Assembly: GCF_036634195.1 (NCBI RefSeq)
Contig: NZ_JAZIFY010000001.1
Coordinates: forward strand, 1,560,501 to 1,624,500
Direction of reading: 5' to 3'
Length of the DNA: 64,000 bases
From: Streptomyces sp. P9-A4
GTDB taxonomy: Bacteria > Actinomycetota > Actinomycetes > Streptomycetales > Streptomycetaceae
Position numbers and translations under genes: made by a program. This document shows positions 37,584 through 45,095 of this stretch, in pieces (position 1 is the first letter of the stretch; the number at the start of each line of letters is the position of its first letter). The notes under the pieces were generated by a model that saw nothing but the letters and a program-made list of their open reading frames with translations, had not been told where the DNA came from and ran no database searches.

Positions 37584-37681
37584 AATTCTGACTGTCGTCC
37601 ATATTCTTGAACGATTCCGTCACGCACGCTAGATCAGCCCGGAACAGGGGTCAAGGAGAGAACCCGTCGCACGGCCGACCC

Positions 37682-37711
37682 TTGACGCTCCGTCGGACCG
37701 CTCCCTAGCGT
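37682..37711 (+). promoter_or_regulatory. Probable promoter of the uronate dehydrogenase gene
   Basis: TTGACG (37682-37687) and TAGCGT (37706-37711) are separated by 18 bp, a good housekeeping-type promoter, about 44 bp upstream of the ATG at 37755. Confidence 0.55.
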
Positions 37712-37754
37712 GTCCACGGTTGTGAATGCCACTCAACGGAGGAGATGCGTTCCC

Positions 37755-38564
37755 ATGTCCGTCCCCCGCACCGTCCTGCTCACCGGCGCCGCCGGGGGCG
37801 TCGGCACGCTGATGCGGGAGCTGCTGCCCCCGTACGGCTACGAGCTCCGCCTCCTGGACGTCGCCCCCGTGCCGGGGGCGACGGACGCGATCGTGGCCGA
37901 CCTCGCGGACCGCGCGGCGCTGCGCGAGGCGGTCCGGGGCGTCGACGCGATCGTGCATCTCGCGGGCATCTCCCTGGAGTCGACCTTCGACAAGATCATG
38001 GCCGCCAACATCGCGGGGACGTACAACCTGTACGAGGCCGCGCGCGAGGAGGGCGTGCGGCGCGTGGTCCTCGCCTCCAGCAACCACGCCGTCGGCTTCA
38101 CCCGGCGGCCCCGCGAGGGCGAGCCGCTCGTCCCGGTCGACACCCCGCACCGCCCCGACACCTTCTACGGCCTCTCCAAGTGCTTCGGGGAGGATCTGGC
38201 GCAGCTCTACTGGGACCTGCACGGCATCGAGACCGTCTCGGTCCGCATCGGCTCCTGCTTCCCGGAGCCCACCTCGGTCCGGATGCTGTCGCTGTGGCTC
38301 AGCCCCGCCGACTGCGCCCGGCTGCTGCACGCCACCCTCACCGCCGAGGACGTGGCCCACACGGTGGTGTACGGCTCCTCCGCCAACACGCGCGCGTGGT
38401 GGGACCTCTCCACGGCGCGGGCGCTCGGCTTCGACCCGCAGGACGACTCGGAGCCGTACGCGGAGAAGGTCGTCGCGGAGAAGGGCTTCCCCCCGGAGGG
38501 CAGCGCCGACGACCTCTACCTGGGCGGCCACTTCTGCGTGACGCCGCCTCAGTGGCCGCACTGA
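37755..38564 (+). CDS. NAD-dependent uronate dehydrogenase-like SDR (epimerase/dehydratase family)
   Basis: 269 residues of the extended short-chain dehydrogenase fold: nucleotide motif T-G-A-A-G-G-V-G (10-17), catalytic S109 in L-A-S-S-N-H-A-V-G-F, Y138 and K142 in Y-G-L-S-K. The S-S-N-H-A-V-G-F wording and short length match bacterial uronate dehydrogenases, which oxidise glucuronate or galacturonate to the aldaro-lactone with NAD+. ATG at 37755 with GGAGGAG 12 bases upstream. Divergent from the KdgD-like gene; a downstream pair of hairpins ends the transcript. The link to the aldehyde dehydrogenase locus is an inference from pathway logic. Confidence 0.85.
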   Translation: MSVPRTVLLTGAAGGVGTLMRELLPPYGYELRLLDVAPVPGATDAIVADLADRAALREAVRGVDAIVHLAGISLESTFDKIMAANIAGTYNLYEAAREEGVRRVVLASSNHAVGFTRRPREGEPLVPVDTPHRPDTFYGLSKCFGEDLAQLYWDLHGIETVSVRIGSCFPEPTSVRMLSLWLSPADCARLLHATLTAEDVAHTVVYGSSANTRAWWDLSTARALGFDPQDDSEPYAEKVVAEKGFPPEGSADDLYLGGHFCVTPPQWPH

Positions 38565-38565
38565 T

Positions 38566-38605
38566 CCGCGGCGGACCACCGCGGTGACCGCACCCGACGG
38601 TGCGG
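38566..38605. terminator. Two consecutive hairpins after the uronate dehydrogenase gene
   Basis: CCGCGG (38566-38571) pairs with CCGCGG (38579-38584), and CCGCACC (38588-38594) pairs with GGTGCGG (38599-38605) around a CGAC tetraloop. The remaining 200 bp up to the AraC stop show nothing else. Confidence 0.65.
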
Positions 38606-38806
38606 AAGTACACAGGACCCGGCCGGACTGATACGGGGGAGCCGGCCGGGGCCCGGGTCGCGGGTGCGGCTGGCGCACCGGACCTGCTCACCGTAGGCCC
38701 GGACGAAGATCATCGCGAGCCGCGGAACGCGACACCTGTCCGGAATGCGCGGTGGGTTGGCTCAAAGAAGCACACCCGCCGTGCGTGCCCCCGGCTTCGG
38801 CTCCGC

Positions 38807-39844
38807 TCAGCGGGACGCGCGCAGGGTGCAGGACGGCGACTCGCCGAACTTCTCCCGGTAGCGGGCAGCGAAGCGCCCCTGGTGGGCGAAGCCCCAGCGC
38901 CAGGCGACCTCGCTCACGCTCACCCCGTCCGGCGCCGCCGCCCGCAGCTCCTCGCGGACCCGGTCGAGGCGGACCTCGCGGACGTACGCCATCGGGGACA
39001 TCCCCACGTACTCCCGGAACGACTCCTGGAGGCGGCGCACGCTCACCCGGGCCAGGACGGCGAGTTCGGTGGTCGTGAACGGGTGCTCGGGGCGCTCCCG
39101 CACCGCGTCCATCACGCGTTTGACCGGGGCCGGGCGCCGCGGCTCCCCCGGGTGGGCCAGCGCCTCGCGCCAGGGGTGCTCGGCGGCCAGCAGCAGCCCG
39201 TTGAGCAGCGCCTCCTGGAGGGGCGCGGCCACCAGCTCGTGCCGGGCGAGGCCGTTCCCCGCGAGCGCCTCGGCCGCGACCTGGCGGGCGAAGCGCACCC
39301 AGCTGAGACCGGGCCCGCGCGTGATGTCCAGGACGGGGCCCAGGATCAGCGGGCCCCGGGGCGGCCGGCCGATCAGCCGCTCCAGCCGGTCGCGCAGGGC
39401 GGCCGCCCCGATCTTCACCGCGAGGGTCCGGCAGTCCCCGCTCCAGCAGTCGAGGAAGGTGTCACCGGCCGGGTCGAGCAGCACGGCCTCGCCGGGCGTC
39501 GCGACGAGCGGGGAGCCGCCCTGGCGCATCTCCATCGTGCCGCTGAACGGCGCGTTCAGGTGGTACGCGCCCAGCTCCCCGAAGCTCATCCGCACATCGG
39601 CCCCGCAGCTCAGGTCGCCGATCACCAGCGGACCGAGCGCGACGGTGTCGAAGCGGGCCACGAAGGGGCGCCGCTCGCGGTCGACGACGTCCATGCGGTT
39701 CGCGTAGTAGCGGGCGTCCAGCTCGCCGCGCGCCTCGTCCACGTCCCGTGTCCGGAAACAGCTCCCACCTACCGGGTCCACCGCGCCCACACCGCCCCCT
39801 GCCCCCACCGGTACCACCGGCCCCTCCACCCCCACTGCACCCAT
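38807..39844 (-). CDS. AraC family regulator (AraC-binding type 2 N-domain)
   Basis: 345 residues if begun at the first ATG. After a Gly/Val-rich leader, C-F-R-T-R-D-V-D-E-A-R (about 29-39) starts the domain seen in catechol/aromatic-responsive AraC proteins; two helix-turn-helix motifs lie at about 245-270 (F-T-T-T-E-L-A-V-L-A-R-V-S-V-R-R-L-Q-E-S-F) and 290-330 (S-V-S-E-V-A-W-R-W-G-F-A-H-Q-G-R-F-A). The leader lacks a ribosome binding site, so a GTG at 39781 (V-D-P-V-G-G) is a realistic alternative start giving 324 residues. Divergent from a small conserved gene. Target unknown. Confidence 0.85.
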   Translation of the reverse strand: MGAVGVEGPVVPVGAGGGVGAVDPVGGSCFRTRDVDEARGELDARYYANRMDVVDRERRPFVARFDTVALGPLVIGDLSCGADVRMSFGELGAYHLNAPFSGTMEMRQGGSPLVATPGEAVLLDPAGDTFLDCWSGDCRTLAVKIGAAALRDRLERLIGRPPRGPLILGPVLDITRGPGLSWVRFARQVAAEALAGNGLARHELVAAPLQEALLNGLLLAAEHPWREALAHPGEPRRPAPVKRVMDAVRERPEHPFTTTELAVLARVSVRRLQESFREYVGMSPMAYVREVRLDRVREELRAAAPDGVSVSEVAWRWGFAHQGRFAARYREKFGESPSCTLRASR

Positions 39845-39899
39845 GGGTCGAAAGAATATTCATATGACGGATCTGACCGGGAACGGCAGGATGCCCGGC

Positions 39900-40127
39900 A
39901 TGCCACGACCTCATGGATTCACGTACGAGCGGCGCCGGGACGGCTCCGTCGCCCTCACCCACCTGGGGCGGCCCGCCGGCGTGCTGCGCGGCGGACGCGC
40001 CGAGAAGTTCCTCGCGGAGGTCGAGTCGGGGGACGCCCAGCTGATCATGGCCCGCTGGACGGGCTCGTACCGCTTCGGCAACGAGCGGCAGGCGAGGAAC
40101 CACCCGCGCAACCAGGGCGGCCGGTGA
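39900..40127 (+). CDS. Small conserved protein of unknown function
   Basis: 75 residues from M-P-R-P-H-G-F-T-Y-E-R-R; upstream in-frame ATGs at 39864 and 39843 are possible but lack ribosome binding sites, and 39843 would overlap the divergent AraC start. The rest is compact and charged (D-A-Q-L-I-M-A-R-W-T-G-S-Y-R), ending in G-N-E-R-Q-A-R-N-H-P-R-N, an Arg/Asn-rich tail that suggests nucleic-acid contact. I recognise it only as a small Streptomyces-type hypothetical. Confidence 0.65.
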   Translation: MPRPHGFTYERRRDGSVALTHLGRPAGVLRGGRAEKFLAEVESGDAQLIMARWTGSYRFGNERQARNHPRNQGGR

Positions 40128-40237
40128 CCGAGGCCATCCCGGCCGCCGACAGCCGTTCGAGGATGGCCGGTAATCAAGGTGGCCGAACCGGAGGAGGGTA
40201 AGGGAACGGCAAAGGCGCCCGGCTCGTTACCCCAGGC

Positions 40238-41494
40238 ATGACCGCTATGACCCCCGGCTCGAACATCCCTCTCACCGTCGCACGCGTGGCGGTGGACGTC
40301 GCCGCCCCGGTGCGGCTCGACGTCTCGGGCCTGCTGCTCGGCGCCAACGGCAAGGTGCGCTCGGACGACGACTTCATCTTCTACAACCAGCCGTCCGGCC
40401 CCGGCGTCACCTACCGCTCCGGCGGCGGCGCCGCCCCCGACGCGATCCTGGTCGACACCGGCGCCGTCCCGGCCGGCGTCGAGAGGATCGTCGTCACCGC
40501 GAGCCCGGACGCCGCGGGCCAGACCTTCCAGGGCATCGAGCCCACGGCCACCGTGCGCAACGCCGACGACGGCACCGTCCTCGCCACCTTCACCCCGCCG
40601 CAGCTCTCCACCGAGACCGCGCTCGTCGTCGTCGAGATCTATCTGCGCAACGGCGCGTGGAAGGCCCGCGCCGTCGGCCAGGGCTATGCGAACGGGCTGG
40701 CCGGCATCGCCACGGACTTCGGCGTCTCGGTGGACGAGGAGCCCGCCGCCACCCCGGCCGCGCCCGTCGCCCCGGCCGCGCCCGTCGCCCCGCCCGCCCC
40801 GGTCGCGCCCCCGGCCCCGCCGCTCGCCCCTCCGGTGCCGCCCGTCGATCCCCGGATCGTCGCCGCCACGCCGCCGCCCGCTCCCCCGGCCGCCGCCCCC
40901 GCCCCGGTCTCCACCGGCAAGATCAACCTCGACAAGGGCCGCGTCAGCCTCCAGAAGAACCAGACGGTGTCCCTGGTCAAAGGCGGCCGTCCGCTGCTCT
41001 CCCAGGTCAAGATGGGCCTCGGCTGGGAGCCCGCGTACCGGGGCAAGGACATCGACCTGGACGCCTCCGTCATCGCGTACGGCCCGCAGCGCAACCACCA
41101 GGACAGCTGCTACTTCGGCAAGCTGTCCATCCTCAACGGCTCGGTGAAGCACTCCGGCGACAACCTCACCGGCGAGGGCGCGGGCGACGACGAGGTGATC
41201 GTCGTCGACCTCGGCCGGCTGCCGGCCGACACCACCGGTCTGGTCTTCACGGTCAACTCCTTCTCCGGCCAGAAGTTCACCGAGGTCGCCAAGGCCTACT
41301 GCCGGCTGATCGACGCGGCGACGGGCGAGGAGCTGGTCCGCTTCGACCTGACCACCGCCGAGCCGCAGACCGGCGTGATGATGGCCAAGCTGATCAAGCA
41401 GTTCTCCGGCGAGTGGGAGATGACGGCGATGGGCGAGTTCGTGAAGTCCCGGACCGTCCGGGGCATGGTGAAGCCGGCCGCCCAGGCACTCTGA
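40238..41494 (+). CDS. Double TerD-domain protein
   Basis: 418 residues: TerD domain 1 (about 12-168; S-D-D-D-F-I-F-Y-N-Q motif), a Pro/Ala linker (about 168-228) and TerD domain 2 (about 229-415; L-G-W-E-P-A-Y-R-G-K-D-I-D-L-D-A-S, then G-D-D-E-V-I-V-V-D-L). The Asp-rich loops bind calcium in TerD proteins, which act in tellurite and general stress tolerance and in lineage-specific signalling in actinobacteria. Domain 1 begins with V-A-V-D-V-A-A-P-V-R-L-D-V-S rather than the usual L-x-K-G repeats, so it is divergent. Stands alone; no terABC partners nearby. The last 13 bases of the gene plus 18 downstream bases are repeated 40 bp further on. Confidence 0.88.
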   Translation: MTAMTPGSNIPLTVARVAVDVAAPVRLDVSGLLLGANGKVRSDDDFIFYNQPSGPGVTYRSGGGAAPDAILVDTGAVPAGVERIVVTASPDAAGQTFQGIEPTATVRNADDGTVLATFTPPQLSTETALVVVEIYLRNGAWKARAVGQGYANGLAGIATDFGVSVDEEPAATPAAPVAPAAPVAPPAPVAPPAPPLAPPVPPVDPRIVAATPPPAPPAAAPAPVSTGKINLDKGRVSLQKNQTVSLVKGGRPLLSQVKMGLGWEPAYRGKDIDLDASVIAYGPQRNHQDSCYFGKLSILNGSVKHSGDNLTGEGAGDDEVIVVDLGRLPADTTGLVFTVNSFSGQKFTEVAKAYCRLIDAATGEELVRFDLTTAEPQTGVMMAKLIKQFSGEWEMTAMGEFVKSRTVRGMVKPAAQAL

Positions 41495-41542
41495 GCGACC
41501 GGACACGGTGGAGCCGGCCGCCCAGGCACTCTGAGCGACCGG
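41472..41542 (+). repeat. 40-bp-period duplication at the terD-like stop codon
   Basis: A 31-bp sequence at 41472-41502, including the last codons and TGA, recurs exactly at 41512-41542. The second copy lies in the 59-bp gap before the convergent ACC deaminase stop. Confidence 0.95.
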
Positions 41543-41553
41543 CTCCCGCGGCC

Positions 41554-42573
41554 CTACGAGAACAGGGCGCTGTAGGCGTTGAGGGCGGGCTGGCCGCCGA
41601 GGTGGGCGTAGAGCACGGTCGAGTCCCGGCCGATCTCTCCCCGGTCCACCAGGTCGACCAGACCCGCCATCGACTTCCCCTCGTACACCGGGTCGGTGAC
41701 CATGCCCTCGGTGCGGGCGGCCAGCCGCATCGCGTCGAGGGTCGTCTCGTCCGGGAGGCCGTACACCCCGGCGTGGTAGCGCTCGTCCAGCTCGACGTCG
41801 GCCGCCGTCACCGGGCGCTCCACCCCGATCAGGGCGGCGGTGTCCCGGGCGATCCGGGTGATCTGCTCGTGCGTCGGGCCGGGCTTCGCGGAGGCGTCGA
41901 TGCCGAGGATCCGGCGGGCCGGCCCGCCCTCCTCGGCCAGCGCGGCGAAGCCCGCGACCATACCGGCCTGGGTGGAGCCGGTCACCGAGCAGACGACGAT
42001 CGTGTCGAAGAGGACACCGAGCTCGCGCTCCTGCTCCGCCACCTCGTACGCCCAGTTCGCGAAGCCGAGACCGCCGAGCCGGTGGTCGGAGGCGCCGGCC
42101 GGGATCGCGTACGGCTTGCCGCCGCCCTCCTCGACCTCCCGCAGCGCCTGCTCCCAGCTCTCCTTGAAGCCGATGCCGAAGCCGGCCTTCACCAGCCGTA
42201 CATCGGCGCCCGCGAGGCGGCTGATCAGGATGTTGCCGACCTTGTCGTAGACGGAGTCCGGCCAGTCCACCCAGCTCTCCTGGACCAGGACGCACTTGAG
42301 TCCGGCGCGGGCGGCGACGGCGGCGACCTGACGGGTGTGGTTGGACTGGACCCCGCCGATCGAGACGAGGGTGTCGCAGCCCTGCGCGAGGGCGTCCGCC
42401 ACCAGGTACTCCAGCTTGCGGGTCTTGTTCCCGCCGTACGCGACACCGGAGTTGCAGTCCTCGCGCTTGGCCCACAGGGTGGCGCCGCCGAGGTGGTGGG
42501 TGAGCCGTTCGAGGGGGTGGACGGGCGAGGGCCCGAAGAGGAGCGGGTAGCGTTCGAAATCGGTGATCGGCAA
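41554..42573 (-). CDS. acdS: 1-aminocyclopropane-1-carboxylate deaminase
   Basis: 339 residues, the length of known ACC deaminases (338). PLP lysine K50 in [11 protein letters not shown]77 in [10 protein letters not shown]271 in G-V-Y-G-L-P, and Y297-E298 in P-V-Y-E-G-K-S-M plus L325 in Y-A-H-L-G-G are all present; the Glu and Leu separate true ACC deaminase from D-cysteine desulfhydrase. It breaks ACC, the plant ethylene precursor, into 2-oxobutyrate and ammonia. No ATG or GTG fits the conserved N-terminus (P-I-T-D-F-E-R-Y-P); a TTG at 42573 with GGGAG is chosen. It follows a GntR gene by 47 bp on the same strand. Implies contact with plants or plant residues. Confidence 0.92.
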   Translation of the reverse strand: MPITDFERYPLLFGPSPVHPLERLTHHLGGATLWAKREDCNSGVAYGGNKTRKLEYLVADALAQGCDTLVSIGGVQSNHTRQVAAVAARAGLKCVLVQESWVDWPDSVYDKVGNILISRLAGADVRLVKAGFGIGFKESWEQALREVEEGGGKPYAIPAGASDHRLGGLGFANWAYEVAEQERELGVLFDTIVVCSVTGSTQAGMVAGFAALAEEGGPARRILGIDASAKPGPTHEQITRIARDTAALIGVERPVTAADVELDERYHAGVYGLPDETTLDAMRLAARTEGMVTDPVYEGKSMAGLVDLVDRGEIGRDSTVLYAHLGGQPALNAYSALFS

Positions 42574-42620
42574 AGCGGCTCCCGGTGAGTGACGGCTGCT
42601 GGTCGACGTTCCAGGACGCG

Positions 42621-43334
42621 CTACGGCGCGGGGGGTTCGGCGGACCGCCCGCCCGGCGCCGGGATGCCCGTGACCTCGGCGACCTCGATGGCGTCGTCCG
42701 CGAGCTGTTCGAGGGCGGCCCATATCTCCGTGGTGACCCGTACCGCCTCCGCCGGGTCCCCCGCCTCGCACGCGCCGATGAGCCGGGCGTGCAGCTCGGC
42801 CGAGCCGCAGCTTCCGGCGTCGCCGAAGAGCCGCCGCTCGACGCGGCGGATCAGGGGGGTGTAACGCGCGATGGTGGCGGCGACGGCGTGGTTGCCGCTG
42901 GCGACGACGAGCACCTGGTGCAGTGCGTCGTCGGCGGCGAGGGCGGCCTCCACGTCGGAGGCGCGGACGGCCTGCGCGAAGCGCTCGTTGGCCTCGCGCA
43001 TGGCCCGGATGCCCTCGGGTCCCAGCAGCGGGACGCCGGTCCTCGCGGCGAGTTCGTGCATCACCCGCACCACCGAGGCGGCGTCCCTGACGACCCGGCT
43101 GACCGGCCGGGTGACCCGGGTGTAGCTCTGCGGCTTGGACTCGACGAGCCCCTCGTCGCCGAGCCGGGCCAGGGCCTCGCGCACGGGTGCGCGCGAGAGC
43201 CCGAGCCGTTCGGCGAGGTCGGCGTCCTTGAGCGGGGCGCCGGGGGCGAGGTCGCCGCGCACGATGGCCTCGCGCAGCGCCTCGTACGCCCGGTCACGCA
43301 ACAGGGTCCGGCCCACGGGCCGTAGTGCGTCCAT
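42621..43334 (-). CDS. GntR/FCD regulator upstream of acdS
   Basis: 237 residues: winged helix at about 12-78 ([33 protein letters not shown]) and FCD domain at about 82-215 with D-D-A-L-H-Q-V-L and H-A-R-L-I-G-A metal-ligand positions. Same strand as acdS and directly upstream, so the two are likely one transcript. The start codon is inside a 35-bp palindrome, which points to tight self-repression relieved by ACC or a related amino acid (inference). GntR-acdS pairing is common in actinobacteria. Confidence 0.9.
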   Translation of the reverse strand: MDALRPVGRTLLRDRAYEALREAIVRGDLAPGAPLKDADLAERLGLSRAPVREALARLGDEGLVESKPQSYTRVTRPVSRVVRDAASVVRVMHELAARTGVPLLGPEGIRAMREANERFAQAVRASDVEAALAADDALHQVLVVASGNHAVAATIARYTPLIRRVERRLFGDAGSCGSAELHARLIGACEAGDPAEAVRVTTEIWAALEQLADDAIEVAEVTGIPAPGGRSAEPPAP

Positions 43335-43364
43335 GGGCTGACATGTTAGATGTCAGCCCATGGA
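43330..43364. promoter_or_regulatory. 35-bp palindrome over the GntR start codon
   Basis: TCCATGGGCTGACAT (43330-43344) and ATGTCAGCCCATGGA (43350-43364) are perfect 15-bp arms around GTTAG. The GntR start codon (43332-43334) is in the proximal arm. It is an excellent autoregulatory operator and, as a hairpin, might also end transcripts from the upstream PhoX-like gene. Confidence 0.85.
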
Positions 43365-43376
43365 TCCGACCAGGGG

Positions 43377-44825
43377 TCAGCGGCGGGGCTGACGGCGCCA
43401 GGGGCCGGTGATCGCGACCATGATGCCCGGGGTCTGGATGTTGGCGAACAGCGTGTCGCCGTCGGGCGAGAAGGTCACACCGGTGAACTCGCTGTCGTTC
43501 AGGTCGTTGCGGGCGATCGGGTAGGTGCGGCCCGAGTCGGTCGCGCCGAAGAGGTGCTGGACGCCCTCGCCGTCCTCGGCGATGACGAGCCCGCCGTACG
43601 GGGAGACGGTGATGTTGTCGGGGCCGTCGAAGGCGCCGTCCGCGTCCGGGTTCGCGTTCACACCGAGCAGCACCTTGAGGGTGAGCGTGCGGCGCTTCGG
43701 GTCGTAGAACCAGACCTGGCCGTCGTGCGCGGCGCCGGGGCTCTCCTCACGGGCGTACGAGGAGACGAAGTAGGTGCCGCCGTCGGCCCACCACATGCCC
43801 TCCAGCTTGCGGGCGCGGGTGACCTGGCCGGCCGCGAACTGCTTGCGGACGGGGGTGGTGCGGCCGTCGCGGTCGGGGACGTCGACCCAGTCGACGCCGT
43901 AGACGGTGCCGATCCGGGTCGCCCGGGAGAGGTCGTCCACGAAGACCCCGGAGGAGTCGATGCACTTGAAGGCCTGGAGCACACCGGCGTCGTCGGCGAG
44001 GGTACGGAGCTTCCCGCGGCCGTGCTCGAAGCCCTGCGGCGGCACCCAGCGGAAGAGCAGCCCGTTGGGGCCGGAGGCGTCCTCGGTGAGGTAGGCGTGG
44101 CCGCGCTTGGGGTCGATGACGACGGCCTCGTGGGCGTAGCGGCCGAAGGCCTTGACGGGCTTCGGGGCGCGGTTGGCGCGGCGGTCGCGCGGGTCGACCT
44201 CGAAGATGTAGCCGTGGTCCTTGGTCATCCCGTTCTTGCCGGCCAGGTCCTCGGTCTCCTCGCCGGTCAGCCAGGTGCCCCAGGAGGTGCGGCCGCCCGC
44301 GCAGTTGGTGGAGGTGCCGGCGAGGCCGACCCACTCGGCGACGGTGCCGTCGCGGTGCACCTCGACGACCGTGCAGCCACCGGCCGCGGCGGGGTCGTAG
44401 ACGAGGCCCTCGGTCAGCGGGACGGGGTGCTCCCACTTGTCGCGGGTGCCCTTGAGCTCGTGGTTGTTGACCAGGTACGTGGTGCCGCGCGGGCCGTCGA
44501 AGGCGGCGGTGCCGTCGTGGTTGGAGGGCGTGAACTCGCCGGACTCCAGGCGGGTCACACCGCTGTGGGTGACGACGCGGTAGGAGAACCCGGCCGGCAG
44601 GGCCAGCATGCCCTCGGGGTCGGCGACGAGCGCGCCGTACCCGAGGCCGTGGTCGTGTCCGTGGCCGTGCCCATGGCCGTGGTCGTGCCCGGAGCCGTAC
44701 ACCTCGGGCTCGTCGGAGGCGAGCGCCTCGGGCGCGGTGGCGAGAGCCCCCACGACACCGGTGAGGGCGAGCCCCGCACCGGCGACGGCGGACTGCTTGG
44801 TGAACTCTCTGCGGTTGAGGGGCAT
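43377..44825 (-). CDS. PhoX-like secreted alkaline phosphatase / DUF839 protein
   Basis: 482 residues with a Tat signal (N-R-R-E-F-T-K then hydrophobic stretch, cut near A-L-A-S). The mature start has a Gly/His run (G-H-D-H-G-H-G-H-G-H-D-H-G, about 48-60) able to bind metals. PhoX-type beta-propeller blocks with acidic metal ligands follow: W-G-T-W-L-T-G-E-E-T, Y-L-T-E-D-A-S, G-P-D-N-I-T-V-S-P-Y-G-G, F-T-G-V-T-F-S-P-D-G-D-T-L-F-A-N-I-Q. PhoX phosphatases are calcium/iron enzymes releasing phosphate from esters outside the cell. Start at M-P-L-N-R-R; the longer frame is not needed. Three 11-bp GTTC repeats upstream suggest PhoP control. Confidence 0.88.
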   Translation of the reverse strand: MPLNRREFTKQSAVAGAGLALTGVVGALATAPEALASDEPEVYGSGHDHGHGHGHGHDHGLGYGALVADPEGMLALPAGFSYRVVTHSGVTRLESGEFTPSNHDGTAAFDGPRGTTYLVNNHELKGTRDKWEHPVPLTEGLVYDPAAAGGCTVVEVHRDGTVAEWVGLAGTSTNCAGGRTSWGTWLTGEETEDLAGKNGMTKDHGYIFEVDPRDRRANRAPKPVKAFGRYAHEAVVIDPKRGHAYLTEDASGPNGLLFRWVPPQGFEHGRGKLRTLADDAGVLQAFKCIDSSGVFVDDLSRATRIGTVYGVDWVDVPDRDGRTTPVRKQFAAGQVTRARKLEGMWWADGGTYFVSSYAREESPGAAHDGQVWFYDPKRRTLTLKVLLGVNANPDADGAFDGPDNITVSPYGGLVIAEDGEGVQHLFGATDSGRTYPIARNDLNDSEFTGVTFSPDGDTLFANIQTPGIMVAITGPWRRQPRR

Positions 44826-44876
44826 GGTGTGGCGTTCTCCCTGTGGTGGCCGGATCTCGCGGGCCACCCTCCCGTG

Positions 44877-44916
44877 CCACCACGAACACCGTCTGAACAC
44901 CACGGGAACACCGCTG
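44877..44916 (-). promoter_or_regulatory. Candidate PHO box (three 11-bp direct repeats) upstream of the PhoX-like gene
   Basis: On the gene's sense strand, GTTC recurs exactly every 11 bp: GTTCCCGTGGT, GTTCAGACGGT, GTTCGTGGTGG. Streptomyces PhoP boxes are 11-bp direct repeats beginning G-T-T-C-A. The block ends about 52 bp before the start codon. Confidence 0.65.
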
Positions 44917-44956
44917 GGCGCGACGCGACGGGCGGGGGCGCGACGCGACGGACGGG
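44917..44956. repeat. Two tandem 20-bp G+C-rich repeats
   Basis: Units 44917-44936 and 44937-44956 differ at one base. They lie in the 270-bp gap between the PhoX-like gene and the next gene; the rest of this gap (to 45095) is G-rich sequence with no recognisable element. Confidence 0.85.
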
Positions 44957-45095
44957 GGCGGGGGCGGGCGCGGCGCGGCCCGGGGGTCCCGGGCGCCGGA
45001 CCGCGAGGCCGGGGGTCCCGGCCACCGGGCCGGACCGCCGTCCGCCGCCCGGAAAGGCCCGGCCCGTCAGCCCCGGCCCACCGTCCCTCCTACCC

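Noticed and set aside
35467..37623. 718-codon frame that could be read as a fusion of the unknown protein with an upstream Arg-rich domain
   Set aside because: The upstream two-thirds is a shifted reading of the KDG-dehydratase-like gene; a GTG at 36612 overlapping that gene's stop gives a sensible protein.
43330..43364. Long palindrome considered as a phage or plasmid attachment site
   Set aside because: No integrase, tRNA or direct flank repeats nearby; it covers a GntR start codon, which fits an operator far better.
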